A stretch of DNA of 64,000 nucleotides from the NCBI GenBank assembly GCA_950097015.1, contig CATNEN010000002.1, positions 1,488,001-1,552,000 on the forward strand. Direction: 5' to 3'. The stretch comes from Macrostomum hystrix (Eukaryota; Platyhelminthes; Macrostomidae). The notes under the pieces are model-generated. The model ran no database searches and was not told where the DNA came from. It was given only the letters and a program-made list of their open reading frames with translations. Position numbers and translations under genes: made by a program. Of this stretch, positions 1-30,868 are shown piece by piece (position 1 is the first letter of the stretch; every line of letters begins with the position of its first letter).

Positions 1-245
1 CCCTCTCTTATTCTCCCTCTCTTATTCTCCCTCTCTTATTCTCCCTCTCTTATTCTCCCTCTCTTATTCTCCCTCTCTCTCCTTCTCTCCTTCTCCCCTC
101 TCCTTCTCCCTCTCTCTCCCTCTCCTTCTCTCTCTCCTTCTCTCCTTCAATCTCTCTCTCCCTCTCCTTCTCTCTCTCCCTCTTTCCTTCTCCCTCTCTC
201 CTTCTCCCTCTGTTCCTCTCTCCTTCTCCCTCTCTTGCTCTCTCC
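1..245. repeat. CT-rich microsatellite/minisatellite
   Basis: Polypyrimidine tract built on a unit like ccctctcttattct, decaying into ccttctccctctct variants. It is the tail of an array that probably continues left of the window. Strong strand asymmetry (pyrimidines on +). No coding potential. Confidence 0.9.
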
Positions 246-678
246 TAGGCAGGGAGAAGTGTTTTAGGTATATATTCTTCCTATACCGTCCCAGCCTATA
301 TCCATCCCCAGTCGCATCGGCCTCAGCAACGTTGTCACCTGTCTCTCCCCGCCCCACTCTATATCCGCAGAGCCGGAGCCGTACTCGTACTCCGCGCCCA
401 GGCACGGTCCACTCCGGCCCGGCACCCACTACCTGGCAGGTGTCGACTCAGCTTGGCGACGCGCCTACCGCGTCTGGCAGCCAACGGAAACTAATGTTCC
501 AAAAGTGTGAACTTCTCACACTGTGACGTAACTTGACGAGTCTTTAGACGGAGACATCAAAAATAGAAATAATATTGAAAGACAGTTGAATTTTAATTGG
601 TTAATTACTATGTGACAGCGGCACTGTACACTGCCGTGTGGCCGTGTTTTATCGCCCAAACAGCCACCCCACGCCGTG
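246..678. other. GC-rich unique segment upstream of the kinase promoter
   Basis: Positions 290-490 are GC- and CpG-rich and open in more than one frame, but no protein family is recognisable and no splice sites frame a convincing exon. It could be a CpG-rich regulatory region for the downstream kinase gene or the end of a gene lying to the left. From about 530 the sequence becomes AT-rich and featureless. Confidence 0.3.
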
Positions 679-822
679 CCAATACCGCACCTTATAAATT
701 AACTCTAGCTAACAGGCAATGCCCCTTACTTACTCTCTCCTGGGTCCCCGGCAAGCTAGATAGTTGAAACAAAATTTTCTTTGTATTTTCTTTTGCAAAA
801 ACTTTAGCCTAGGCAAAACACG
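679..822 (+). promoter_or_regulatory. Probable promoter and untranslated first exon of the SGK-type kinase gene
   Basis: A CCAAT motif at 679-683 is followed by a TATA-like box TATAAAT at 693-699. About 25 bases further on begins a segment ending in an excellent 5' splice site (cg|gtaagtgc, donor at 823). The next plausible acceptor is just before the ATG-containing exon (attaaaacag at 2330). The arrangement fits a non-coding first exon of roughly 100 bases spliced across a minisatellite-bearing intron. The start site is inferred. Confidence 0.5.
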
Positions 823-1257
823 GTAAGTGCGTCTGTTTTTCTTTGTTTAAAAACAATTTTTTAGCTATTTTGATTGAAAATAAAGTTTTGTCATATTTAC
901 TGTGCATTTTGGTATGTGAAATTGTTATGTAATAGCCTTGTTTAGTTATAGTAAAACAGCAATAAGTATTAACTTGAACGCCTGTATGTGCCTAGCTTTC
1001 TAATTATTGTTTTTCATCTTTCTGACGCCAATGGAAATGAGAAATAAAAATCGGTTCATTTGAATTGCAATTATAAAATTAATTTAGTGATGCATTAGAA
1101 TTAGAAGTTACTTTTTGAACAATGAATTGCGATTGTAAGACAATTTGTCTTTGGATTGTATTTCTTAGAAAAAACTGACGAATTTGGCTGGCAAACTAAA
1201 AGACCAATTGGACCGTTTTTACTTCATATACTGCATACAAAAGGCTTTGGGTTTTGT
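823..1257 (+). other. Intron, unique AT-rich part
   Basis: AT-rich sequence between the putative donor at 823 and the G-rich array. I see no exon, RNA gene or repeat here. Confidence 0.5.
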
Positions 1258-1953
1258 GGAGTAAGGTTTGGTGGGGTAGATCTGGGTTTGGTTGGGGTAG
1301 ATGTGGATTTGGTGGGGTAGATGTGGATTTGATGGGGTAGATGTGGGTTTGGTGGGGTAGATGTGGATTTGGTGGGGTAGATGTGGATTTGGTGGGGTAG
1401 ATGTGGGTTTGGTGGGGTAGATGTGGGTTTGGTGTGGTAGATGTGGGTTTGGTGGGGTAGCTGTAGGTTTGGTGGGGTAGATGTGGGTTTGGTGGGGTAT
1501 ATGTGGGTTTGGTGGGGTAGCTGTAGGTTTGGTGGGGTATATGTGGGTTTGGTGGGGTAGATGTGGGTTTGGTGGGTTAGATGTGGGTATGGTGGGGTAG
1601 ATGTGGATTTGGTGGGGTAGATGTGGGTTTGGTGGGGTAGCTGTAGGTTTGGTGGGGTATATGTGGGTTTGGTGGGGTAGATGTGGATTTGGTGGGGTAG
1701 ATGTAGATTTGGTGGGGTAGATGTGGATTTGGTGGCGTAGATGTAGATTTGGTGGGGTAGATGTGGATTTGGTGGGGTATATGTGGGTTTGGTGGGGTAG
1801 ATGTGGGTTTGGTGGGGTAGATGTGGATTTGGTGGGGTACATGTGGATTTGGTGGGGTAGATGTGGATTTGGTGGGGTATATGTGGGTTTGGTGGGGTAG
1901 CTGTAGGTTTGGTGGGGTATATGTGGGTTTAGTGGGGTAGATGTGGGTTTGGA
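1258..1953. repeat. 20-bp G-rich minisatellite in the 5' intron of the kinase gene
   Basis: About 35 tandem copies of gtggggtagatgtgggtttg with point variants (ggattt, gtaggt, gtatat). The + strand has regularly spaced GGGG and GGG runs, so G-quadruplex formation is plausible. Apparent minus-strand ORFs rich in Pro-Thr-His are by-products of a stop-free unit. Unique AT-rich intron sequence follows to about 2330. Confidence 0.95.
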
Positions 1954-2400
1954 GGTAGATGTGTCTTACACGAGAGATATAAGACACGGGAGAGACGAGA
2001 CAGGGGAAAGATGAGACAGGATACTGTAGGTGAGGGAAGGGGCAATGGGTCGGATTTGGGAGCTTCGTGGGCCGCATCTGGCCCGCGGGTCGAAGTTTGG
2101 CGACACCAAAACTGAATGATAATTTGGTTGTTTGGTAGTAGTGTACTAACTCGTGTTCAAAAGGTTTCTTAAAACGTTAAAAGTGTTTTAATAATAAACT
2201 GAAATATAATGATTTACTAGTACTATCGATAACTGTTCATTTCGTTTGATCAGAACTCTTTAACTAGTAAATAAGATCATGTGCATTGCTTTCTATTTCC
2301 AGTTTCTTTTGTTTAAATAAATTAAAACAGGTCACCAATTTGATCAAGGTGAAATTACGTTGCAAGCAGGCAGACCAATTAGATTTCACGGCTGGAAACA

Positions 2401-23979
<21,579 letters not shown>

Positions 23980-24317
23980 TGTCAGCGCTTCCATTCTGGG
24001 ATTTCCCAACAATGCAACAAGTATTTAGGTCACTTGTTTTGGTAAAAGTTTAATTCCTTTAATAGATTTTTATCAACTAAGGAGCAATTCTCACTACAGA
24101 ATAATAGTGTTAAGAACACAGGTATTTGTTTCGATTCATGTAACTGTGCTTTATGAACTTTGGTTTTGCCTCTAATTTACAAGTCGCAAGCAAAAGCTTT
24201 CCATTCTTGAAGTTAACTTTGTCAAATGTTCGATTTCTTGCTTCTGTTAGTTAACTATTTTGTCTCATAGCCTTTACACCAAGATTCGTCAGGCTGTCCC
24301 TGAAGCACAGTCAGGTC

Positions 24318-24530
24318 TATCTGAAACTGTCAGGTCTATCTGACACTGTCAGGTCTATCTGACACTGTCAGGTCTATCTGACACTGTCAGGTCTATCTGA
24401 CACTGTCAGGTCTATCTGACACTGTCAGGTCTATCTGAAACTGTCAGGTCTATCTGACACTGTCAGGTTTATCTGACACTGTCAGGTTTATCTGACACTG
24501 TCAGGTTTATCTGACACTGTCAGGTTTATC
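24318..24530. repeat. 19-bp minisatellite in the 3' flank of the kinase gene
   Basis: About 12 copies of gtcaggtctatctgacact about 340 bases after the kinase stop codon. Each unit contains the near-palindrome GTCAG...CTGAC, so single-stranded DNA or RNA could form a row of small hairpins. A polyadenylation-like AATAAA lies at 24644-24649, so the array may be transcribed in the 3' UTR. Confidence 0.9.
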
Positions 24531-25169
24531 AAAAGTAAAAGTTTTTTATTTAAAAGTTTCAAAATTCGCATAAACTATGGCACAGAGAAATATTTTACAA
24601 CTCCTCCCTAAAACCCTGTTTAAATATCGAAATCAGTTTTTCGAATAAAATTAATTTGGTTTTTTAAACAAATGTAAGCTTGCATTAGAATAGATATTTG
24701 TTAGTCTGATGATTAAAAACAATGCAGGAGAATTTCTTCTGCGAAAATTTGCGAAGTCTATCGCTTTCCTTTCTTTCACAGAAATCATTGGTGTTAGAAC
24801 ACTCGCTGCTAGCATGTACATTGAGGTAAAACTGTACACTTCACGGCATCATTTTTATTGGGTTAGTAAGATTAAGGGGGACTGCAAGGTAACACTGGGA
24901 ACGAACATTCAAGACCGAAGTTTCATCCCAACGTTCGTTCTTGCTTATAACGTATTCGAAATTTTGTAGGCTGAAGGGGAAATATTCGATTTTTTCTTCC
25001 CCAAGCTAGCCCCTCACCTACTGACAATGTTCAGCCAGATTTCGCTTCCATGTCTGTTTCGGTGGGGCAGCAGCTACTGCATATAGGACTGGTAAGCCAG
25101 TTAACTTTCTTCCCATGATAGATTTTGAAAACTGATTTGCTTTGGCCATAACTTTCTGCTTCTGGCACA
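24531..25169. other. Intergenic or UTR region between kinase and EF-hand genes
   Basis: AT-rich on the left and GC-richer from 24990. A possible TATA-like catatagg lies near 25078, about 90 bases before the EF-hand ATG. The 86-codon frame at 24709 is unrecognisable and I do not call it. Confidence 0.4.
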
Positions 25170-26193
25170 ATGGCTTCTGGTCAGGTAAGTGAGACCAGTT
25201 TAGTTATGATATGTTTATCGGAATGAGTCATTCTGCTTAGCAACAGCAATTTATTTGATTGCAGGACGATAGCATGGATTTTCACCGCGCCTTTCTGGCC
25301 ATAGACACTGATCATTCGGGGGAAATCACGGTCGAAGAGCTGCAGAGGTGTGAACCTTCAATTACTGGCTTTTAAACGTTAAGGTTAAAAAGTTATCTAA
25401 CATTGATGCAACTTGTCTAGCAAGTCGATCACAAATCTAAACAAATGGATAGAAATATCACTGGTGGAACAGCTAAATCCCCTTTTCTATCAGCTAAATT
25501 CCCTTTTCTAATAATAATAATTGATTACACCTGCCCCAATCGGGCCAGATGTGCAGCCGACAGCACAGCCGCAGCTATTCCGCGGCGCATCTGAAGACTG
25601 CGTACAGCTGTTCAGTCCATGGACTGGGGGACGCCACACCCACCTTCAATTATCCCAGCTAATGCTGGTACCCATTTAACAGCTGGGTGAACTGAAGCAA
25701 TGCAGAGTTAAGTGTCTCGCTAAAGGACACAAATTGTTTCAGTGGAGTCGGGAATCGAACCCCCGACCTTCAAGTCGTGAGTCCGACGCCCTAACCACTA
25801 GGCTACAACCTCTTTTCTAACAGCTATTTTGCTATTTAGTTAGGAGTTTGTAGCTAAGTGGTTAGAGCGTTGGACTCATGACGTGAAGGTCGGGGGTTCG
25901 ATTCCCGACTCCACTGAAATCATTTGTGTCCTGTAGCAAGACATGCACTATTCCCTTGACTAACAGCCACATCCTTATTCTAATAGCAGAATCACTAAAT
26001 CCATGACACAAAACGAATTTCCATCAGCTACTGCCGCAAGATGAACTACCAGGAGACATTCGTGCAGAAGTGGCTGATGCTGTTCGACGCAGACCAGAAC
26101 GGCCGCATCACCTACGACGAATATTGCAATGCGCTTGGTCTGCTACCTAAGAAGGATGTGGTTGCTAAGCACAAAGCGCAGAAGGGGAAGAAG
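25170..26193 (+). CDS. Small EF-hand calcium-binding protein (tegumental/calmodulin-like), possibly 3'-incomplete
   Basis: Three exons: 25170-25184, 25265-25347 and 26028-26193, with GT-AG borders and matching phases. They encode 88 residues ending in a Lys-rich tail (KAQKGKK). Two canonical calcium loops are visible, DTDHSGEITVEE and DADQNGRITYDE, separated by a helix-linker containing YCRKMNYQETFVQKW, as in paired EF-hand proteins of flatworms. In that family the EF pair is often followed by a dynein-light-chain-like domain, which I cannot find here. A strong donor (aag|gtaagt) ends the last exon. Either an exon follows about 40 bases on (acceptor aaatttcag near 26232, then about 57 open codons to a stop near 26400) or further exons lie downstream. 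Intron 2 carries an inverted pair of SINEs. Function is probably calcium buffering or signalling. Confidence 0.8.
25524..25812 (-). repeat. tRNA-derived SINE family 1, most complete copy
   Basis: On minus the head reads as a tRNA-like promoter: A-box TAGCCTAGTGG and a perfect B-box GGTTCGATTCC, followed by a body with gtccatggactg and cagctgggtgaactg. Related copies occur at 25840, 45551, 61976 and 7362. The cloverleaf is imperfect and the element continues beyond the tRNA part, so it is a SINE rather than a tRNA gene. Confidence 0.8.
25840..25960 (+). repeat. tRNA-derived SINE family 1, truncated head copy
   Basis: Head-first copy on + with A-box TAGCTAAGTGG and B-box GGTTCGATTCC, broken off after about 120 bases. 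It faces the longer minus-strand copy about 30 bases away, so the heads form an inverted repeat that could fold in the EF-hand pre-mRNA. Confidence 0.75.
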
Positions 26194-26572
26194 GTAAGTA
26201 AAGAGAAATGTCCTTTCACAAACAAAATTTCAGTGGTACAAATACAGACTTGACGTCAAGAGGCGCTTCAAAAACTATTTTCAAATTTTCACTCCATTAT
26301 ACAAATTAAGCAAAGGGAACTATTATTCAGAGTGTCTGTTTGCGTACAACAAGCTCATTTCATTTTATTTATGTCTGAGCTTTTCTTAGCCGAGAATTGT
26401 AGGACGACGTTAAAACGAAAATTCTAAAATTAAATTTGGAACTTCGTAACTGCCTCAAGTGTGCTGTACTTGAATCTGTAATTGCGAACGGCATTGTGCA
26501 CGTAGCGAAAACAAAGCCTTTTGTTTGATTGCTGATGTTGTGGGTTTCGTTACGATAATTCCATAAATAGTT

Positions 26573-26700
26573 TTCTAGAACTTTCTACCACTTGTTATAA
26601 CACTCTGTTGTTTCCAGAATCTTCTCTGCGCCTCCCCCGCGGGCTATCTATGAGAACTTTCTAGAAAGTTCTCCCACTCGCTCCCCAGGCTATAAATAGA
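26573..26700 (+). promoter_or_regulatory. Heat-shock-type promoter (three HSEs plus TATA box)
   Basis: Perfect alternating 5-bp units occur at 26573-26585 (TTC-ta-GAA-ct-TTC), 26612-26624 (TTC-ca-GAA-tc-TTC) and 26654-26671 (GAA-ct-TTC-ta-GAA-ag-TTC, four units). A TATA box TATAAATA starts at 26691, about 20 bases after the last element. The ATG at 27037 is the first ATG after the TATA box, so the roughly 310-base leader is ATG-free. This is the layout of classical HSF-driven genes and predicts stress induction of the GTPase downstream. Confidence 0.85.
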
Positions 26701-27036
26701 AACCCCCGCGCGGTGCACACACTCAAAAGCTTTCCAGTATTTAATAATACTGCTGTTACAAATATACGCTTATCCAGTCGACTGCCGAGTGCTCCTTTCG
26801 GCGCTAGACTTACATTTACCAACGCTACAATTGGAATCTCTGTATTCGTTACTTCAAGAATACAACAGCTGAATAATATTTACCTATTCGTCGATAACAT
26901 TTTTGACGACATAGTTCCGTTTCTTTCTTAAGTGGGCCGAAAAAAACAGTAAACAGGTGTAAGATTTGCACATAAATACGACACACCTAGAACACACTGG
27001 CCAGGTGTCACAGACTCTGTTGCGAAGGCTGCAATC

Positions 27037-28887
27037 ATGAGCCAATCCTGCTCCGAGTTTGCCAGAAGGCAGCTGTGCGACCCGAATCCACTGCCAAAAC
27101 AATCTACTGAGGAGTTTGCAGGTGAAATTTTGCATCTGCGCAAGCAACTCACACCTCCAAAGTCACCGTGCCAGTGCCTCAAAGGCAGCTGCTTCTGTCC
27201 AGTTTCGTTCACCATCGGCGACATCAGGCAATGCGCCAAGCCGCCAAAGTACCTGCTGGTCGTTGGAGAGACTGGCGCTGGCAAGAGCACCTTCATCAAT
27301 GGCATCGTCAATGCGTTCTACAAAGTGAAATTCTCCGATCCATTCCGCCTGAAACTGGTCACTGATCAAGAGGGTCAAACTGCAGGCGCAAGCCAAGCTA
27401 AATCACAGACATCCAAAGTGACCATTTACACTCTGTTCCCCGTCAGCACTGGTGGCACGGACATATGTTGCTCGAGCGCCATGGGCTGCCCGCTGACTGT
27501 GATCGACACTCCGGGATTCGGCGACACTGGCGGTCTCGCTGAGGACGAGAAGATTGTGAAGAAGATTGCCAAAGTGCTCGGCGAGGATGGAGCCTCCGTT
27601 CCAGGAATGTCAGGCATTCTGCACACCATCGCATTCGTGGTAAAGGCCTCGCTGAACCGGCTCACCATTCCACAGAAGTACATCATCGACCAGACCCTCG
27701 CTTTGTTTGGGAAAGACGTCGAGGACATCATCTGGCCGGTGATAACCTTCGCAGACAGCGGTGAGCCGTCCGCTCTAGCTGCTCTCAAGGAGGACGGCGT
27801 ACCGCACAAGAAGTACCTGAAGTTCAACAATGGAGTGCTCTATGCAACAAACAACAATCCGGACTCAGCTGAATCGACGTCCGGTTCGTCGGACAGGGAC
27901 AAGAGAGCGCTGAAGCGGAAGCTGAAGTCGATTTTTTCGGTTTGGGAGGACGGCGAGGATCAGTACGGAGATCTGTTTGAAGCGATTCAGGAAGCTGAAG
28001 ATGGCATCTCACTGCAGAGCACTAAAGAGGTTTTGAAAAATCGAACAGAACTTGAATTCACCATGGAATCTCTGATGAAGAATGTCAGAGCCGGTATCAA
28101 CTGTTTGGTGTCCTTAGGCGAGAAGTTGGATTTGGTCGACTCGCTCGACAAAGTCATTCAGGACGCGGATAAGCTGAAGACACGGAAAGTTATGGTGCCC
28201 AAAGTCCGAAGGATTCCGGTGACCCATGGAGGTTACGTAACACTTTGCATGGTGTGCTGCAAGACCTGCCATGATAACTGTTCATACAAGGATGACAAGG
28301 ACAAAGCACGGTGCGTAGCGATGGGTCGTGACGGTCACTGTACTGTTTGTCCCAAGAAATGCTTCTGGGATCAGCACTGCAATCGAGATTACTATTTCGA
28401 GGACTTCGAAGAGGAGGAAAACGTGACTGTGCAGGAGATCGCCGACAAGTACCAGGTGCGACTGAATGAAAGAAATGCCAAGCAGGATATAGTTAAAGCT
28501 CTGCTGGCTGACTTCATTAAGGTTCATGAGGATGTGGCCTACAACTTGGTGACGATCAACAAGTGTCTGTTGTCGCTGGAGAAACTGGCACTCCGTCAGT
28601 ATCCTCTGAGCGTGGTCGAGTACGTCGACAACCTTATCGTGGCTGAGAAGATAGTTCGCAAACAAGGCTGGGAAGCGAGGGTGATGCATCTGGAAGGCGC
28701 CAGAGAGTCGGCGCGAATCATCGAAGCTGCCAGATCAGGAGACGACCCGTTCGGCGAACTCAAAGAGGAGGTGCTGGCCAGGTGCAAAGCTTCTCTAAAG
28801 ATGGAGTTGAAGAAGAGTGATGGATCGCTGGCAAAGTTCAGTGACATGCTTGACTGTGATGTTGCTTCCTCTGAAGCCTCAATGTGA
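27037..28887 (+). CDS. AIG1/GIMAP-like P-loop GTPase with Cys-rich module, single exon, 616 aa
   Basis: An intact intronless gene. The G1 P-loop GETGAGKST is at residues 77-85 and the G3 motif DTPGFGD at 157-163. A TFAD tetrapeptide at 237-240 sits where G4 (usually NKxD) is expected, so guanine recognition may be atypical. A Cys/His-rich module at 404-448 (C-x2-CC-x2-C, then C-x2-C-x3-C, with His) suggests metal binding. The C-terminal 150 residues are helical and charged. No signal peptide or membrane segment is visible. The architecture resembles a poorly characterised group of large AIG1/septin-like GTPases found in invertebrates, fish and protists; I do not recognise a named orthologue. 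The heat-shock promoter upstream implies a stress or immune role. It is the only long intronless gene here, as is common for heat-shock genes, though a retrocopy is an alternative. Confidence 0.85.
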   Translation: MSQSCSEFARRQLCDPNPLPKQSTEEFAGEILHLRKQLTPPKSPCQCLKGSCFCPVSFTIGDIRQCAKPPKYLLVVGETGAGKSTFINGIVNAFYKVKFSDPFRLKLVTDQEGQTAGASQAKSQTSKVTIYTLFPVSTGGTDICCSSAMGCPLTVIDTPGFGDTGGLAEDEKIVKKIAKVLGEDGASVPGMSGILHTIAFVVKASLNRLTIPQKYIIDQTLALFGKDVEDIIWPVITFADSGEPSALAALKEDGVPHKKYLKFNNGVLYATNNNPDSAESTSGSSDRDKRALKRKLKSIFSVWEDGEDQYGDLFEAIQEAEDGISLQSTKEVLKNRTELEFTMESLMKNVRAGINCLVSLGEKLDLVDSLDKVIQDADKLKTRKVMVPKVRRIPVTHGGYVTLCMVCCKTCHDNCSYKDDKDKARCVAMGRDGHCTVCPKKCFWDQHCNRDYYFEDFEEEENVTVQEIADKYQVRLNERNAKQDIVKALLADFIKVHEDVAYNLVTINKCLLSLEKLALRQYPLSVVEYVDNLIVAEKIVRKQGWEARVMHLEGARESARIIEAARSGDDPFGELKEEVLARCKASLKMELKKSDGSLAKFSDMLDCDVASSEASM

Positions 28888-29420
28888 ATGAGCGTCGATA
28901 AGTTCAGCTCGCGGATGAATTTGGAGCGTAAAAAGTTTCATTTTGACGCAACTCATCGTTATTGTATACAATAGTGAAATTATTTGCCAAGGACACTCGC
29001 ACTGAAGCATCATTTTTAGCTTAGCAGACACAAATTCTACATGAACACTCAGCCACACGGATAAGTACATTGGCACACGCTCGACTTTCTCATCGTCAGG
29101 CAGTGTGCAAAACTCACTGTGTCTCTTATCATAGACCGTTTCCGGTCGTCGTTTTACCATAGACCATAGAGCGTTCAAGTTTTTGACGCCCTACCTTAGC
29201 TCTCCTGCCCTCTCTGGAGTGTTCTGTGCCGTGTCACATTGTAAATTAAAAATAATTCTTCCCCATTTATTAGTATAGTTTATAAACTGGCACTTTACTC
29301 GTATTCAGACATTTTTATTTTACTCCAAGCTCGTCTTTCATTGAATACATTGAATAATTAAAAACGACTTGAATAAATGGCAATTCGTTAACTTCGAAGC
29401 GATGCTATTCCATTGAAAAC
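28888..29420. other. 3' flank of the GTPase gene
   Basis: AT-rich sequence without recognisable genes. No perfect AATAAA is seen close to the stop codon; attaaaaataa near 29250 is a weak candidate polyadenylation region. Confidence 0.4.
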
Positions 29421-29422
29421 TA

Positions 29423-30866
29423 TAGCATTTTGCAGTCAAGTTTGAACTGCGGGCATTCAAATTAGACGCTTTACCAGATCTCACTGCTGGCACAAATGCT
29501 ATCTATGGCCTAGACAAAATCCCACTGGTGGGCACTCAATTTAGACAAGGGGCATTCAAATTAGACAAGTTCTCAGGCGCATTGGCTGGGCAATTCAAGA
29601 TCGTGTTGCGTCTGTTGTCAGACAACCATTCTGTGAACCCTGAACTATGAAGATAAGAACAAGTTATAACAAAGTAAGCATGTGTGAACAAACAAAACAG
29701 GGTGCTCAGCACATCAATGAACAAGAGTCTCACAAGAGTCTCATCTGATAGAGAATTCAAACGATGTCTTCATTTGCCAAGACAGCGTGGGATGAAGCGG
29801 AGCGTGTGCTGATACCAGTGAACGCACTTCAGTGGAGTCACGTCATCCATCGCGATTTCCCCGCACCTCTGCAGCACCATCAGTCTCCATTGAACGGCAG
29901 TCATGTCAGGAGGCGGAACAGCCAATTCTCTCTGAACTTCAGGATTGGACAGCTGCCTCTTGACTGCTGATTTAAAGGCACTGTGAGCCAGTTCAACTGG
30001 GTTCAGGAAAGGAGAGTAAGGTGGTAAGATCTTCAGTTCAATTCGACAAAACCAAACCTCCGGGATTTGCAATCCGTGGTGAAAGCGGGCACCATCCAGC
30101 ACGATGACGCACGAATGGTTCTCTTCCAGATTCTCTGCAATCTTTTCACATAGGTTGGTCACAAATTCCTGGACTCTCTCACGTGTGGTGCTACCGGAAT
30201 CCAGTCTGTAGTGAACGAGGTTCAATGCCGGCGACGTGGCCATGATCATGTTCAGTGATGGACTTCTCTGCGTATGCACAGTCCGTCTCACCCTGGCTTC
30301 ACGCGGACTCCTTCCCTTGGTTCGCCGGGTCCAGAGGCAGTAGCCGGTCTCATCTAAATGGACCAGGCAAGTCGTGACCGACAAATCCACGAGCCAGTTG
30401 GCGAATTCAACGCGTCTTTGCTTGACCTCATGCGAATTTCTCGCTTCAGGTACATTCATTCGACGGTGCCTGGCTCCTCCCCTTGGTAGCGCGTATCGCT
30501 GGCCATCCTGAACAAACTTGTTCCAGATGTTGTACACTGATGATCTCTTGACATCCAACATGTTGGCAATTTCAGCCACAGAGTCACCACGTTGGCATGC
30601 CCCAATAATGAGGTCACGCTTCTCTCTGGAAATTCTTGCATAGCGACGAATCGGATTGTCCATGGTCTTTCTCTCTGGCACACATAGACTTTCCGCTGCT
30701 TGTCTAATTTGAATGCCCGTTGTCTAAATTGAGTGCCCGTCAGCGTGTTTCAGTTTGTGCCACAGACATAAAGTTCTGCTTGACTTGGGGACGGATTCTG
30801 AAATTTGGCTCTTCCCTTCTTGTCTAATTTGAATGCCCGCAGTTCAAACTTGACTGCAAAATGCTA
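29423..30866 (-). mobile_element. Tc1/mariner-superfamily DNA transposon with near-perfect TIRs
   Basis: The outermost 47 bases at 29421-29467 and 30822-30868 are exact inverted complements (starting tatagcattttgcag), with TA at both outer borders as expected for a TA target duplication. A second, inner pair of inverted repeats occurs at 29530-29569 and 30700-30739. The intact transposase ORF between them reads on minus. Perfect TIRs and an open ORF mean the copy is young. Confidence 0.93.
29770..30663 (-). CDS. Tc1/mariner-like (IS630-type) transposase
   Basis: An uninterrupted 297-codon frame from the ATG at 30663 (MDNPIRRYAR) to the stop at 29770. An N-terminal helix-turn-helix contains SVAEIANMLDVKRSSVYNIW. 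The catalytic triad is visible: HLDETGY, then VLDGARFHHG, then PPYSPFLNPVE, with 33 residues between the second Asp and the Glu. The family cuts and pastes DNA at TA sites in the nucleus. It is shorter than typical 340-residue relatives, with little sequence between the HTH and the first Asp, so part of the DNA-binding region may be missing or reduced. Confidence 0.9.
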   Translation of the reverse strand: MDNPIRRYARISREKRDLIIGACQRGDSVAEIANMLDVKRSSVYNIWNKFVQDGQRYALPRGGARHRRMNVPEARNSHEVKQRRVEFANWLVDLSVTTCLVHLDETGYCLWTRRTKGRSPREARVRRTVHTQRSPSLNMIMATSPALNLVHYRLDSGSTTRERVQEFVTNLCEKIAENLEENHSCVIVLDGARFHHGLQIPEVWFCRIELKILPPYSPFLNPVELAHSAFKSAVKRQLSNPEVQRELAVPPPDMTAVQWRLMVLQRCGEIAMDDVTPLKCVHWYQHTLRFIPRCLGK

Positions 30867-30868
30867 TA

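Noticed and set aside
1219..2077. Pro/Thr/His-rich repeat ORFs on minus
   Set aside because: By-products of the 20-bp G-rich minisatellite.
25846..25917. Functional tRNA gene
   Set aside because: A and B boxes are good, but the stems pair poorly and the sequence recurs with a common body elsewhere, so it is a SINE head.
26713..26931. 72-codon frame in the GTPase leader
   Set aside because: It begins at GTG; no ATG exists before 27037, so it is an untranslated leader.
29764..29970. Short + strand ORF over the transposase
   Set aside because: Shadow of the transposase frame on the opposite strand.
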